A DNA stretch of 64,000 nucleotides from Maribellus maritimus (GTDB lineage Bacteria; Bacteroidota; Bacteroidia; Bacteroidales; Prolixibacteraceae): assembly GCF_022267315.1 (NCBI RefSeq), contig NZ_JAIKLE010000014.1:1-64000 (forward strand), given 5' to 3'. The notes below the pieces were generated by a model that saw nothing but the letters and a program-made list of their open reading frames with translations, searched no databases and was not told the DNA's origin. Numbering within the stretch: the stretch's first letter is position 1; every line of letters begins with the position of its first letter. The position numbers were made by a program, and so were the translations under genes. Below are positions 9,951 to 18,592 of the stretch, one piece after another.

Positions 9951-10853
9951 ATGAAGAAATTTTTGTCTTTAATTTTGTTTGTTCACTTTGTCTGTTTCAC
10001 AGGACTTGCTCAACAGGTAATTCCATTATATGATGGGGCAATTCCGGGAGAAATTCCGGCAGAGAATACAGAGGTTGACAATAATGGGATTTTTAGTAAA
10101 ATTTCGAAACCCGAGCTTACGATATATATTCCTGAAAACAGTGATACGGGAAAAACTGCAATTATAATTTGTCCGGGAGGAGGTTACGGAGTTGTGTGTG
10201 CCAGTTACGAAGGACATAAGATTGCCCGCGCGATGAATGAAAAAGGAGTGGCTGCTTTTGTGTTAAAATATCGTTTACCCAGCGACCGGACATGCAGCGA
10301 TAAATCCATCGCACCCTTGCAAGATGCTCAGCGAGCTATTAAAATTGTACGCGATAATGCTGAGAAATGGGGGATAAATCAGAATAAAATTGGAATTATG
10401 GGTTTTTCTGCAGGCGGGCATTTGGCTTCAACAGCTGGAACGCATTTCTCGAAAAATTATGTTCAAAATGATGAATCAACGAGTTTGCGTCCTGACTTTA
10501 TGATGCTTATTTATCCTGTTATTTCTATGCAACCGGGTTTAACACACGCCGGCTCGTGCAGAAATTTGCTGGGTGAAAATCCAGATTCGGAATTAATCGA
10601 ATTATTTTCCAACGAAAAACAAGTGACGGAGAATACACCTCCGGCTTTTTTGACGCATGCGATGGATGATGATGTGGTCCCGGTTGAAAACAGCATCCGG
10701 TTTTACGAAGCAATGAAAGAAAAAAATGTGCCGACAGATATGCATTTGTTTTCAACCGGCAAACATGGTTTTCCGCTTGAACCTGCAAAATCCAACTGGT
10801 TCGGTTATGCATTTCAATGGATGAGGGAAAAGCAACTCATCGGCGATAGATAA
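9951..10853 (+). CDS. Secreted alpha/beta-hydrolase, carbohydrate esterase type
   Basis: Signal peptide at residues 1-21. Alpha/beta-hydrolase hallmarks: oxyanion-hole PGGGY near residue 78, nucleophile elbow GFSAGG with Ser153, acidic residue in the DDD run at 239-241, and His272 in KHGF. The arrangement matches the esterase family often annotated as endo-xylanase-associated acetylxylan/feruloyl esterases. An in-frame GTG at 9942 overlaps the previous stop; the ATG at 9951 is preferred because it begins a clean signal peptide. Probable role: removing acyl groups from the glycan attacked by the neighbours (inference). Confidence 0.83.
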   Translation: MKKFLSLILFVHFVCFTGLAQQVIPLYDGAIPGEIPAENTEVDNNGIFSKISKPELTIYIPENSDTGKTAIIICPGGGYGVVCASYEGHKIARAMNEKGVAAFVLKYRLPSDRTCSDKSIAPLQDAQRAIKIVRDNAEKWGINQNKIGIMGFSAGGHLASTAGTHFSKNYVQNDESTSLRPDFMMLIYPVISMQPGLTHAGSCRNLLGENPDSELIELFSNEKQVTENTPPAFLTHAMDDDVVPVENSIRFYEAMKEKNVPTDMHLFSTGKHGFPLEPAKSNWFGYAFQWMREKQLIGDR

Positions 10854-10977
10854 GTTTTATTCAAAAGATGAATTTTGAAAAGAATCCAAACGGAACAATT
10901 AAAATTACATTGAAAGCACTTGGTAGAGTGACGATAATATATTAGATATATATTAACGAAAAATTATAATCCATTTT

Positions 10978-12156
10978 ATGAAAAAATTACTAGTTTTTTA
11001 TTTGCTCATTTGCTGTTTTGCAGCGTCAAAAGCACAGGAAAAAGAATCAGGAAAATACGATGTTGCGGCTTTTGTCTGGCCGTCGTATCATCCTGATGAA
11101 CGGGCAAAAATATTTTGGCCGGAAGGGATTGGAGAATGGCAAACGGTAAAAAGTAATCAATCCAAATTTGAAGGCCATGAACAGCCACGTTATCCGCTTT
11201 GGGGGTATATAAATGAAGCGGATCCCTATGTGGCAGAAATGGAAATTAACGCGGCTGCCGACCACGGAGTAAATGTGTTTATCTTCGATTGGTACTGGTA
11301 CGACAGAATGCCGTTCTTGGAAGGTCATTTAAATGATGGTTATTTGAAAGCCAGAAACAACGACCGGGTGAAATTTTACCTCATGTGGGCGAACCACGAC
11401 GTGAATATGACCTGGGACAAACGAAACGCCGGGAAACCAAACGATGCCCTGATTTGGAAAGGCTCGGTCGATCGAAAAGAGTTTGAAGTGATTTGCCATC
11501 GGGTGATCAAAAATTATTTTTCACATCCTTCTTATTACAAAGTGGATGGAAAGCCGAGTTTTATGATTTACGACTTAAATATACTGATTCAGGGATTGGG
11601 TGGAGTTGAAAATACAAAAGATGCATTTGAATGGTTCCGGAATGAAACAAAAAAAGCGGGTTTTAAAGGTCTCGATTTACAACTTACTTTACGCAAAAGC
11701 GGGAGTGGTGTAACCGGAATTGCCGGTGATAAAGTAGGCGCACAAAAAGAAGTTATTGAAAAACTCGATTTTGATGGCATAACCCATTACCAGTTTGTAC
11801 ATTTTACGAATGTGAATCGCGATTACAACGAAATTTTAGGTGATGTGGAAAAGGAGTGGAACACGCTGGATACGGAGTATAAAATTCCATACTACGTCCA
11901 TGTTTCAGTGGGGTGGGACAATAACCCGCGCTTTGAAATGTTTAGAGGTGGAATTGTAAAAAATAATACACCTGAAAATTTTGAGAAAGCACTTCGTAAA
12001 GCAAAAGATTTCGTCGATGCTCATCCCGGGCAGGCCCCGCTTATTACAATTAACAGCTGGAATGAATGGACAGAAACCAGTTATTTACAGCCCTGTACGA
12101 TGTATGGTTACGGTTATTTGAATGCGATAAAGAAAGTGTTTCTGAACGAAAAATAA
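10978..12156 (+). CDS. Secreted WbsX/GH99-like protein
   Basis: Signal peptide at residues 1-19, then a WbsX (Glyco_tran_WbsX, GH99-like) barrel. It starts with VAAFVWPSYHPDER and has NVFIFDWYWYD, a YLMWANHD strand, HPSYYKVDGKPSFMIYD and a terminal INSWNEWTE. The NEW acidic residues fit the active-site carboxylates of the clan. Such proteins are found both in cell-surface polysaccharide biosynthesis and in glycan-degradation loci; here the secretion signal and neighbours favour a hydrolase. A 124-nt gap precedes it, so an internal promoter is possible. Confidence 0.8.
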   Translation: MKKLLVFYLLICCFAASKAQEKESGKYDVAAFVWPSYHPDERAKIFWPEGIGEWQTVKSNQSKFEGHEQPRYPLWGYINEADPYVAEMEINAAADHGVNVFIFDWYWYDRMPFLEGHLNDGYLKARNNDRVKFYLMWANHDVNMTWDKRNAGKPNDALIWKGSVDRKEFEVICHRVIKNYFSHPSYYKVDGKPSFMIYDLNILIQGLGGVENTKDAFEWFRNETKKAGFKGLDLQLTLRKSGSGVTGIAGDKVGAQKEVIEKLDFDGITHYQFVHFTNVNRDYNEILGDVEKEWNTLDTEYKIPYYVHVSVGWDNNPRFEMFRGGIVKNNTPENFEKALRKAKDFVDAHPGQAPLITINSWNEWTETSYLQPCTMYGYGYLNAIKKVFLNEK

Positions 12157-12167
12157 ATCAACAAAAC

Positions 12168-13316
12168 ATGCTAAAAAGATTATCAATATTGCTCATTTGT
12201 ATAGCGTTTTTTTTTATTTCAGCAGGACAGGAAAATAAATCATTTTTCCATCCCCCGCAAATCATAAAAAAATCAGAGTTTAAAAAAAATCAACTACCGG
12301 AAAACCGAAAATTTTCAGGAATATCAAGTTTAGCAGTAAGCCCGGGTGGGCGAATATGGTGTATTTGGTATGCAGGAATTACGCCCAAGGAAGATTCAAA
12401 TAATTATGTTGTCCTGGCAAGTAGTGAAGATCAGGGAAATACATGGGAAGAAGTTCTGGTAATCGACCCCGATGGAGACGGCCCGGTGCGGGCTTTTGAT
12501 CCGGAAGTTTGGATCGACCCGAACGGCATGCTCTGGGTATTTTGGGCGCAAGCCATTGAGCATGACGGTACAGTGGCCGGTGTTTGGTCGTTAACAGCCA
12601 CCGAGCCGGACAGTAAAGATCCGCAGTGGTCTGAGCCCCGTCGTTTAACTGATGGAGTGATGATGTGCAAGCCTCTTGTACTTTCCAGTGGAGAATGGTT
12701 GTTGCCGGCCTCTACCTGGCGGCTTACAGATTACAGTGCAAAAGCCGTTGTTTCAGCAGATGAAGGAAAAACATGGACGCAACGTGGCGCCGTTGACGTT
12801 CCCAAGCAGTTCAGAAATTACGACGAACACATGATTATAGAAAAATACAACGGTGACTTGTGGATGCTGGTGCGCACAAAATACGGAATAGGGAAAAGTA
12901 TTTCATCAGACAGGGGAAAAAACTGGACGCCTTTAATCCCCTCCAAAATTCAACATCCTGCGGCGCGTTTTTTTATTCGACGTTTAAGTTCAGGAAATCT
13001 TTTATTGGTGAAGCACGGGCCAATTGATATGCGAACAGGACGTTCACATTTAATGGCTTTTATTTCAAAAGACGATGGTTTTTCGTGGTCGAATGGTTTG
13101 CTTTTGGATGAACGGCCGGGAGTTTCTTATCCCGATGGGCAGCAGACCAGCGATGGAACAATTTATATTACTTACGATTACAATCGCACAAAAGAACAGA
13201 ATGTTCTTTTTACAAGTTTTACTGAAGACGATGTGCTGACAGGAACCGACCGACAGATTTTGAATGTATTTAAAAATCGGAAAATAGTGAGTAACGGGGG
13301 AGGCAGGAAGGACTAA
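12168..13316 (+). CDS. Secreted sialidase-like BNR-repeat protein
   Basis: The start is placed at ATG 12168, where a signal peptide begins (MLKRLSILLICIAFF); an upstream in-frame ATG lies within the WbsX gene. Four Asp-box motifs (S-x-D-x-G-x-x-W) are visible: SSEDQGNTW, SADEGKTW, SSDRGKNW and SKDDGFSW, the signature of a six-bladed sialidase-type propeller. I could not confirm the arginine triad or Tyr/Glu pair of true GH33 sialidases. Other propeller families with the same repeat act on rhamnose- or glucuronate-containing glycans, so the substrate should not be assumed to be sialic acid. It starts 11 nt after the WbsX stop. Confidence 0.72.
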   Translation: MLKRLSILLICIAFFFISAGQENKSFFHPPQIIKKSEFKKNQLPENRKFSGISSLAVSPGGRIWCIWYAGITPKEDSNNYVVLASSEDQGNTWEEVLVIDPDGDGPVRAFDPEVWIDPNGMLWVFWAQAIEHDGTVAGVWSLTATEPDSKDPQWSEPRRLTDGVMMCKPLVLSSGEWLLPASTWRLTDYSAKAVVSADEGKTWTQRGAVDVPKQFRNYDEHMIIEKYNGDLWMLVRTKYGIGKSISSDRGKNWTPLIPSKIQHPAARFFIRRLSSGNLLLVKHGPIDMRTGRSHLMAFISKDDGFSWSNGLLLDERPGVSYPDGQQTSDGTIYITYDYNRTKEQNVLFTSFTEDDVLTGTDRQILNVFKNRKIVSNGGGRKD

Positions 13317-13363
13317 GTTTTTTATCTTTAATTATCATCGTTTAATCAATAAAATACACCTAA

Positions 13364-15595
13364 ATGAAGAAATATATCCTTGCTTTTGTTGCCGTTTCAT
13401 TTCTGGCAGCATGTGCTCCAAAGAAAAATACCGAAACATTAAGTACTTATGTGAATCCCTTTATTGGAACGGATGCGCACGGACATACCTATCCTGGGCC
13501 TCTGATGCCCTGGGGAATGGTGCAGCTTAGTCCGGATACTGGAAACGAAGATTGGGATTGGTGCTCGGGCTACCACAGTTCCGATAATTCCATAATGGGA
13601 TTTTCGCACAAACATTTGAGTGGAACCGGAATTCCAGATATGGGAGATATTTTACTAATGCCGATGACGGGTGAGCCAAAATTTGAACCCGGAAGTAAGG
13701 AAAATCCGGATGGAGGATACCGTTCCCGTTTTTCAAAGGAAAAAGAACATGCAAAGCCAGGTTATTATTCGGTAACTCTCGACGATTACGGTGTTGAAGT
13801 GGAGCTGACCGCAAGCAATCGCGTGGGAGTTCATCGTTATACATTTAATAATTCGAAGAACAATTCAGGTTGGATTATTATTGATTTGGGACACGGACTT
13901 TCGGATAAAAGTTTGTTTAATCATTTTGAGATTTCAGATGACAGTAAAGTTTCCGGTTACCGGCACTCAACGGCATTTGTCAAAAATCAGCATGTTTTTT
14001 TTACTGCCGAATTCTCAAAGCCATTCAAAAGCCACATCTCTTTAATTGATGGAATAAAAGGAAGTGACAAAAAAGGGGAAGGTGAAGTTTGTAAGCTGGC
14101 CCTTCAATTTGATGTAAAAGCCAATGAAGAAATTATTGTCAAAGTGGGCATTTCAAATGTGGATGAAGCGGGCGCTGAAAATAATATTTCGAAGGAGATG
14201 CCGGGTTGGAATTTTGACAAAATTGCTTCCGATGCCGCTTTGGCCTGGGAAAACAACTTATCAAAAATCAAAATCGACTGCAATGATTCGGATGAAAAGA
14301 CGATATTTTATACCGCTTTTTATCATAATATGATTTCTCCAAATTTGATTTCTGATGCCGATGGAAGATACCGCGGATGGGACGGAGAAGTGCACAAAAG
14401 CACACAGGAGTTTTATACCAATTATTCGCTTTGGGATACCTATCGCGGCGTTCATCCTTTTGTGGGATTGATGTTTCCGGAGATGGATGAAAAGTTCATC
14501 AATTCCATGTTACAGCGTTACAAGGAAATTGGTGAATTACCAATCAATGAATATGGAATTAATGAAACCTTTGCGATGATCGGACATCATGCAATTCCTG
14601 TTCTTGCAGATGCCATGATAAATGGTTTTGGAAAATTCGATAAAAAGTTGGCGTATAAAGCGGCAAAACATGCCCAGACTACCGATGATTTTAATATGAA
14701 AGCCGATTGGGAAAAGTACATGAGATACGGTTATTTGCCTTCCGATTCGATTATTGTGGAGTCGGTTTCCCGAACGCTTGAATTTGCTTATAACGATTGG
14801 TGTGTGGCTCAGATGGCAAAATACTTGGGATATACTGAAGATGCACAGTATTTCACAAAAAGATCTCAGTTCTATCGGAATGTTTTTGACGAAAAAACAA
14901 AATTGATGCGGGGACGAAATTCGGATGGAGCTTGGGTTACGCCTTTTGATAAGTTCAAAGTTTCGCACGCAGGAACCGGTGGCGGCGATTACACAGAAGC
15001 AAATGCCTGGCAATACACTTGGCATGTACAGCATGATATCCCCGGTTTGATCAATTTGATGGGTGGAAGTGAGTCTTTTGTAACCAAGCTCGATTCTTTG
15101 TTCGCATTCAATTCGGATGTTTACGGAGATGGTCTAACGTTGGATGTAACCGGGTTAATCGGACAGTATGCACATGGAAACGAACCCTGTCATCATGTAC
15201 CTTACCTTTATAATGTAGCAGGTGTACCTTGGAAAACACAGGAAAGAGTGAGCGAGATAAAAAATACATTGTATCATAATTCCCGCGACGGCCTTTGTGG
15301 AAACGATGACTGTGGCCAGCTTTCAGTATGGTATCTGTGGGGAGCGCTCGGATTTTATCCGGTTTGCCCCGGAGACGATTATTATTTGATCGGTTCTCCA
15401 TCGTTTCCAAAAGCTACGCTTGAACTTTCCAACGGAAAAACATTCGTAGTTGGTGCTCAAAATGCGACTAAACAAAACATTTACATTCAGTCGATGGAAC
15501 TAAACGGGCAAGATTATTCCAATTACGAACTCAAAGTAAAAGATGTTCTTGCCGGCGGACAATTAGATTTTGTTTTGGCGGCTTCACCTAAATAG
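13364..15595 (+). CDS. GH92 alpha-mannosidase-like lipoprotein
   Basis: Lipobox Cys17. GH92 signatures appear in order: YVNPFIGTDAHGHTYPGP (29-46), GMVQLSPDTG, GFSHKHLSGTG, INEYGINETFAMIGHHAIPV, YTEANAWQYTWHVQHD, EPCHHVPYLYN and, near residue 646, GNDDCGQLSVWYLWGALGFY. These cover the N-terminal beta-sandwich and the (alpha/alpha)6 barrel with the calcium-binding and general acid/base regions. The family is calcium-dependent exo-alpha-mannosidase. The length (743) is usual. A hairpin terminator follows, so this gene probably ends the first transcription unit of the cluster. Confidence 0.93.
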   Translation: MKKYILAFVAVSFLAACAPKKNTETLSTYVNPFIGTDAHGHTYPGPLMPWGMVQLSPDTGNEDWDWCSGYHSSDNSIMGFSHKHLSGTGIPDMGDILLMPMTGEPKFEPGSKENPDGGYRSRFSKEKEHAKPGYYSVTLDDYGVEVELTASNRVGVHRYTFNNSKNNSGWIIIDLGHGLSDKSLFNHFEISDDSKVSGYRHSTAFVKNQHVFFTAEFSKPFKSHISLIDGIKGSDKKGEGEVCKLALQFDVKANEEIIVKVGISNVDEAGAENNISKEMPGWNFDKIASDAALAWENNLSKIKIDCNDSDEKTIFYTAFYHNMISPNLISDADGRYRGWDGEVHKSTQEFYTNYSLWDTYRGVHPFVGLMFPEMDEKFINSMLQRYKEIGELPINEYGINETFAMIGHHAIPVLADAMINGFGKFDKKLAYKAAKHAQTTDDFNMKADWEKYMRYGYLPSDSIIVESVSRTLEFAYNDWCVAQMAKYLGYTEDAQYFTKRSQFYRNVFDEKTKLMRGRNSDGAWVTPFDKFKVSHAGTGGGDYTEANAWQYTWHVQHDIPGLINLMGGSESFVTKLDSLFAFNSDVYGDGLTLDVTGLIGQYAHGNEPCHHVPYLYNVAGVPWKTQERVSEIKNTLYHNSRDGLCGNDDCGQLSVWYLWGALGFYPVCPGDDYYLIGSPSFPKATLELSNGKTFVVGAQNATKQNIYIQSMELNGQDYSNYELKVKDVLAGGQLDFVLAASPK

Positions 15596-15621
15596 AATTA
15601 TAGAATAGTTTTGGGTAAGGA

Positions 15622-15655
15622 AAAAATCTCTTCGGGCATTGCTCTGGAGATTTTT
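15622..15655 (+). terminator. Rho-independent terminator after the GH92 gene
   Basis: Nine-base inverted repeat AAAAATCTC / GAGATTTTT (15622-15630 with 15647-15655), with the T-tract running out of the right arm. It lies 27 nt downstream of the GH92 stop. Confidence 0.6.
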
Positions 15656-15788
15656 ATATTGAGAGAGGAATCAAAATTGATAAAGGTACTTTTCAAAGAT
15701 TCTTAGTTTATTATAATCCGTAATTTTATAACTTACCTCCGAATTTATTCTTCAGTTGAAATCCTATTTCCAACTAAATAAAAAAACA

Positions 15789-18485
15789 ATGAAAAACACT
15801 TTACTTCTTTTAATATTTATTAGCATTTTTTCTCTGAATAATCATGTTCAAGCTGATGTCACTGTTACCAATTTGAAATGTGAATACCTGGTCAATCCCA
15901 TAGGATTGGACACAAAAAGTCCGCGGCTCTCCTGGCAAATTATTTCTGAAAAAACAGGTATTGAACAACAAGCCTATAAAATAATTGTAGGAACCGATTC
16001 TAAAAAAATAGTTGCAGGCGAAGGTGATTCCTGGGATTCGGGAATCATTGAATCTTCAACAATTCCGGCGGTCTATCAGGGAGAAGAGCTTCAACCTTTT
16101 ACTGGCTATTTCTGGAAAGTAAAAGTTCAGTTGCAGGATGGAAGCTGGTCCGATTATTCTGAAATCGCCAGTTTTGAAACAGGTATGATGGGACAGCACA
16201 ACTGGAAAGGAGCCTGGATTTCGGATAGCCATGATTTTAATATAAAACCAGCGCCTTATTTCCGCAAAGAATTTAGTTTGGGCAAAAAGATAAAATCAGC
16301 GCGTGCATATATTGCAGTGGGTGGTCTATATGAACTATATCTGAACGGAGAAAAAGTTGGGAATCATCGTCTCGATCCGATGTATACCCGTTTTGATCGC
16401 CGCACACTTTATGTAACTTACGATGTGACTGAGAATTTGACCAACGGTGAAAATGCAGTGGGTGTTATTTTGGGAAACGGCTGGTACAACCATCAATCTA
16501 CTGCGGTTTGGTATTTTGAAAAAGCACCGTGGCGTGCCCGTCCGAAATTTTGTATGGATTTGCGCATAACATATGCAGATGATTCCGAAGAAATAGTTTC
16601 CACAAACAGCGATTGGAAAACTTCGCTTTCGCCGGTGATTTTTAACAGTATTTATACTGCTGAACATTACGATGCGCGACTGGAACAAACCGGTTGGAAC
16701 AAACCCGGATTTGACGACAAAAAATGGGACGGTTCGATGTTAACTAACGCTCCGTCAAAAAATATCGTTGCCCAGGTAATGCACCCCATTCGGAATGTGA
16801 CTGAAATTCCTGCTCAAAAAGTAACAAAGTTTAGCGATACCAATTACGTGGTAGATTTTGGCCGGAATATGGCCGGTGTAACGAAATTGAAAATAAAAGG
16901 AGCGGAAGGAACAACTGTTCGTTTAAAACACGGCGAACGTTTATATGAAGATGGTCATGTGGATATGTCAAATATCGATGTGCATTACCGCCCAACAAAT
17001 GATTCAGATCCATTTCAAACCGACATCGTAATTCTTAGTGGAAAGGACGATGTTTTTATGCCCAAATTTAATTACAAAGGCTTCCAGTATGTAGAAATAA
17101 CTTCTGATAAGCCCATTAAATTTTCAGAAGAAAATCTGATAGCTTATTTTATGCATAGCGATGTTCCTCCGGTAGGGGAAATAAATTCTTCCAACGATGT
17201 GCTGAATAAAACCTGGAAAGCAGCAAATTCTTCGTATTTGTCCAATTTATTTGGTTATCCAACTGACTGCCCGCAGCGTGAAAAAAATGGCTGGACGGGC
17301 GATGCACAAATCAATATTGAAACCGGATTGTATAATTTCGAAGCAATTACGATTTATGAAAAATGGATGGCCGACCACCGCGATGAACAACAACCCAACG
17401 GTGTACTACCTGCAATTGTTCCTACCGATGGCTGGGGTTATACTTGGGCAAACGGACCTGATTGGACAAGTACCATTGCCATTATTCCGTGGAATGTGTA
17501 TCTGTTTTACGGCGACAAAAAGATTCTGGCAGACTGCTATGAAAATATCAAGTTGTATGTCGACCATATTGATGAATTGTACCCAAGTGGAGTTACGGAC
17601 TGGGGCCTTGGCGACTGGGTTCCGGTAAAATCGGAAGCGCCAAAGGAATTTACATCCACGGCCTATTATTTTGTTGATGCGACTATTCTCGCAAAAGTAG
17701 CCGCCATTTTAGGAAAAGGTGTAGATGCAGAGAAATATTTTGCGCTGGCCGAAAAAATCAAAAGTGCATTAAATAAAAAATATCTGAATCGGGAAACCGG
17801 TATTTATGGCGATGGCTTGCAAACCGAATTGAGTTTTCCGTTGCAGTGGAATTTTGTTCCTGATGACATGCGTGAAAAAGTTGCAGCAAATCTGGCAAAA
17901 CGGGTGGAAGCCGACGACAATCACATTGATGTAGGTTTGTTGGGAACAAAAGCCATTTTAAATGCCATGAGCGAAAATGGTTATGCTGATTTGGCCTACA
18001 AAGTAGCATCGCAGGAAACTTTTCCTTCGTGGGGATGGTGGATTGTAAACGGCGCTACTACGTTTTACGAAAACTGGCCGCTAGATGCTTCGCGCGATAT
18101 TTCGATGAATCACATTATGTTTGGCGAAATTGATGCCTGGTACTACAAAGCACTTGGCGGCATTTTCCCCGATGAAAAGAATCCTGGGTTTAAAAATGTT
18201 ATTTTGAAACCCAGTTTTGTTGAAGACCTCGACCATTTTACGGCAAAACATAAAAGTCCTTACGGTGAAATTGTTTCCTCGTGGAAGAAATCGGGAAAAA
18301 CAGTTACTTACAATGTTGTTGTTCCCGCCAATAGTACCGCAACCGTATACTTGGATGGGAAAAATGTAAAAGAAAGTGGTAAAGATATTTTGACAAATCC
18401 AACCATTCAGGTGGTTCAAAAGAATGAGAATAAAACCGTCCTGCAACTGGCATCGGGTTCTTATTCTTTTACTATTAAATGGTAA
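15789..18485 (+). CDS. GH78 alpha-L-rhamnosidase, secreted
   Basis: The ATG at 15789 starts a signal peptide (MKNTLLLLIFISIFS); the longer in-frame start lacks one. Domains in order: N-terminal beta-sandwich, rhamnosidase concanavalin-like domain (GGLYELYLNGEKVG), then the (alpha/alpha)6 barrel, which opens at DCPQREKNGWTGDAQ with E498. The barrel ends near a YENWPLDASRD segment (E761), followed by the C-terminal beta domain. Enzymes of this family release alpha-L-rhamnose by inversion. With two GH106 genes it makes three rhamnosidases in 18 kb. It is preceded by the GH92 terminator and 130 nt of AT-rich DNA, so it probably has its own promoter. Confidence 0.93.
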   Translation: MKNTLLLLIFISIFSLNNHVQADVTVTNLKCEYLVNPIGLDTKSPRLSWQIISEKTGIEQQAYKIIVGTDSKKIVAGEGDSWDSGIIESSTIPAVYQGEELQPFTGYFWKVKVQLQDGSWSDYSEIASFETGMMGQHNWKGAWISDSHDFNIKPAPYFRKEFSLGKKIKSARAYIAVGGLYELYLNGEKVGNHRLDPMYTRFDRRTLYVTYDVTENLTNGENAVGVILGNGWYNHQSTAVWYFEKAPWRARPKFCMDLRITYADDSEEIVSTNSDWKTSLSPVIFNSIYTAEHYDARLEQTGWNKPGFDDKKWDGSMLTNAPSKNIVAQVMHPIRNVTEIPAQKVTKFSDTNYVVDFGRNMAGVTKLKIKGAEGTTVRLKHGERLYEDGHVDMSNIDVHYRPTNDSDPFQTDIVILSGKDDVFMPKFNYKGFQYVEITSDKPIKFSEENLIAYFMHSDVPPVGEINSSNDVLNKTWKAANSSYLSNLFGYPTDCPQREKNGWTGDAQINIETGLYNFEAITIYEKWMADHRDEQQPNGVLPAIVPTDGWGYTWANGPDWTSTIAIIPWNVYLFYGDKKILADCYENIKLYVDHIDELYPSGVTDWGLGDWVPVKSEAPKEFTSTAYYFVDATILAKVAAILGKGVDAEKYFALAEKIKSALNKKYLNRETGIYGDGLQTELSFPLQWNFVPDDMREKVAANLAKRVEADDNHIDVGLLGTKAILNAMSENGYADLAYKVASQETFPSWGWWIVNGATTFYENWPLDASRDISMNHIMFGEIDAWYYKALGGIFPDEKNPGFKNVILKPSFVEDLDHFTAKHKSPYGEIVSSWKKSGKTVTYNVVVPANSTATVYLDGKNVKESGKDILTNPTIQVVQKNENKTVLQLASGSYSFTIKW

Positions 18486-18503
18486 GTTTTTCAATGTCAA
18501 TAA

Positions 18504-18531
18504 TTAACCCCGGACTTCAGTCTGGGGTTAA
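18504..18531. repeat. REP-like 13-bp hairpin without T-tract
   Basis: A 13-bp stem (18504-18516 with 18519-18531, one G-T pair) closes on a 2-nt loop around CTTCAG. It lies between two co-oriented genes and is not followed by a run of T, so it is more like an intergenic REP-type element or mRNA-stabilising hairpin than a terminator. Confidence 0.5.
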
Positions 18532-18592
18532 GATAAAGAATAGGGCACTGGCCCAAATTTGAAAAAGCCAACAAAACCTAAAAATCAACCAA

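Noticed and set aside
12066-12167. Longer N-terminus for the sialidase-like gene
   Set aside because: The extension overlaps the WbsX coding region and would bury the signal peptide that begins at 12168.
14537-15034. 165-residue ORF antisense to GH92
   Set aside because: Lies wholly opposite a well-supported GH92 coding region with intact motifs; a shadow frame.
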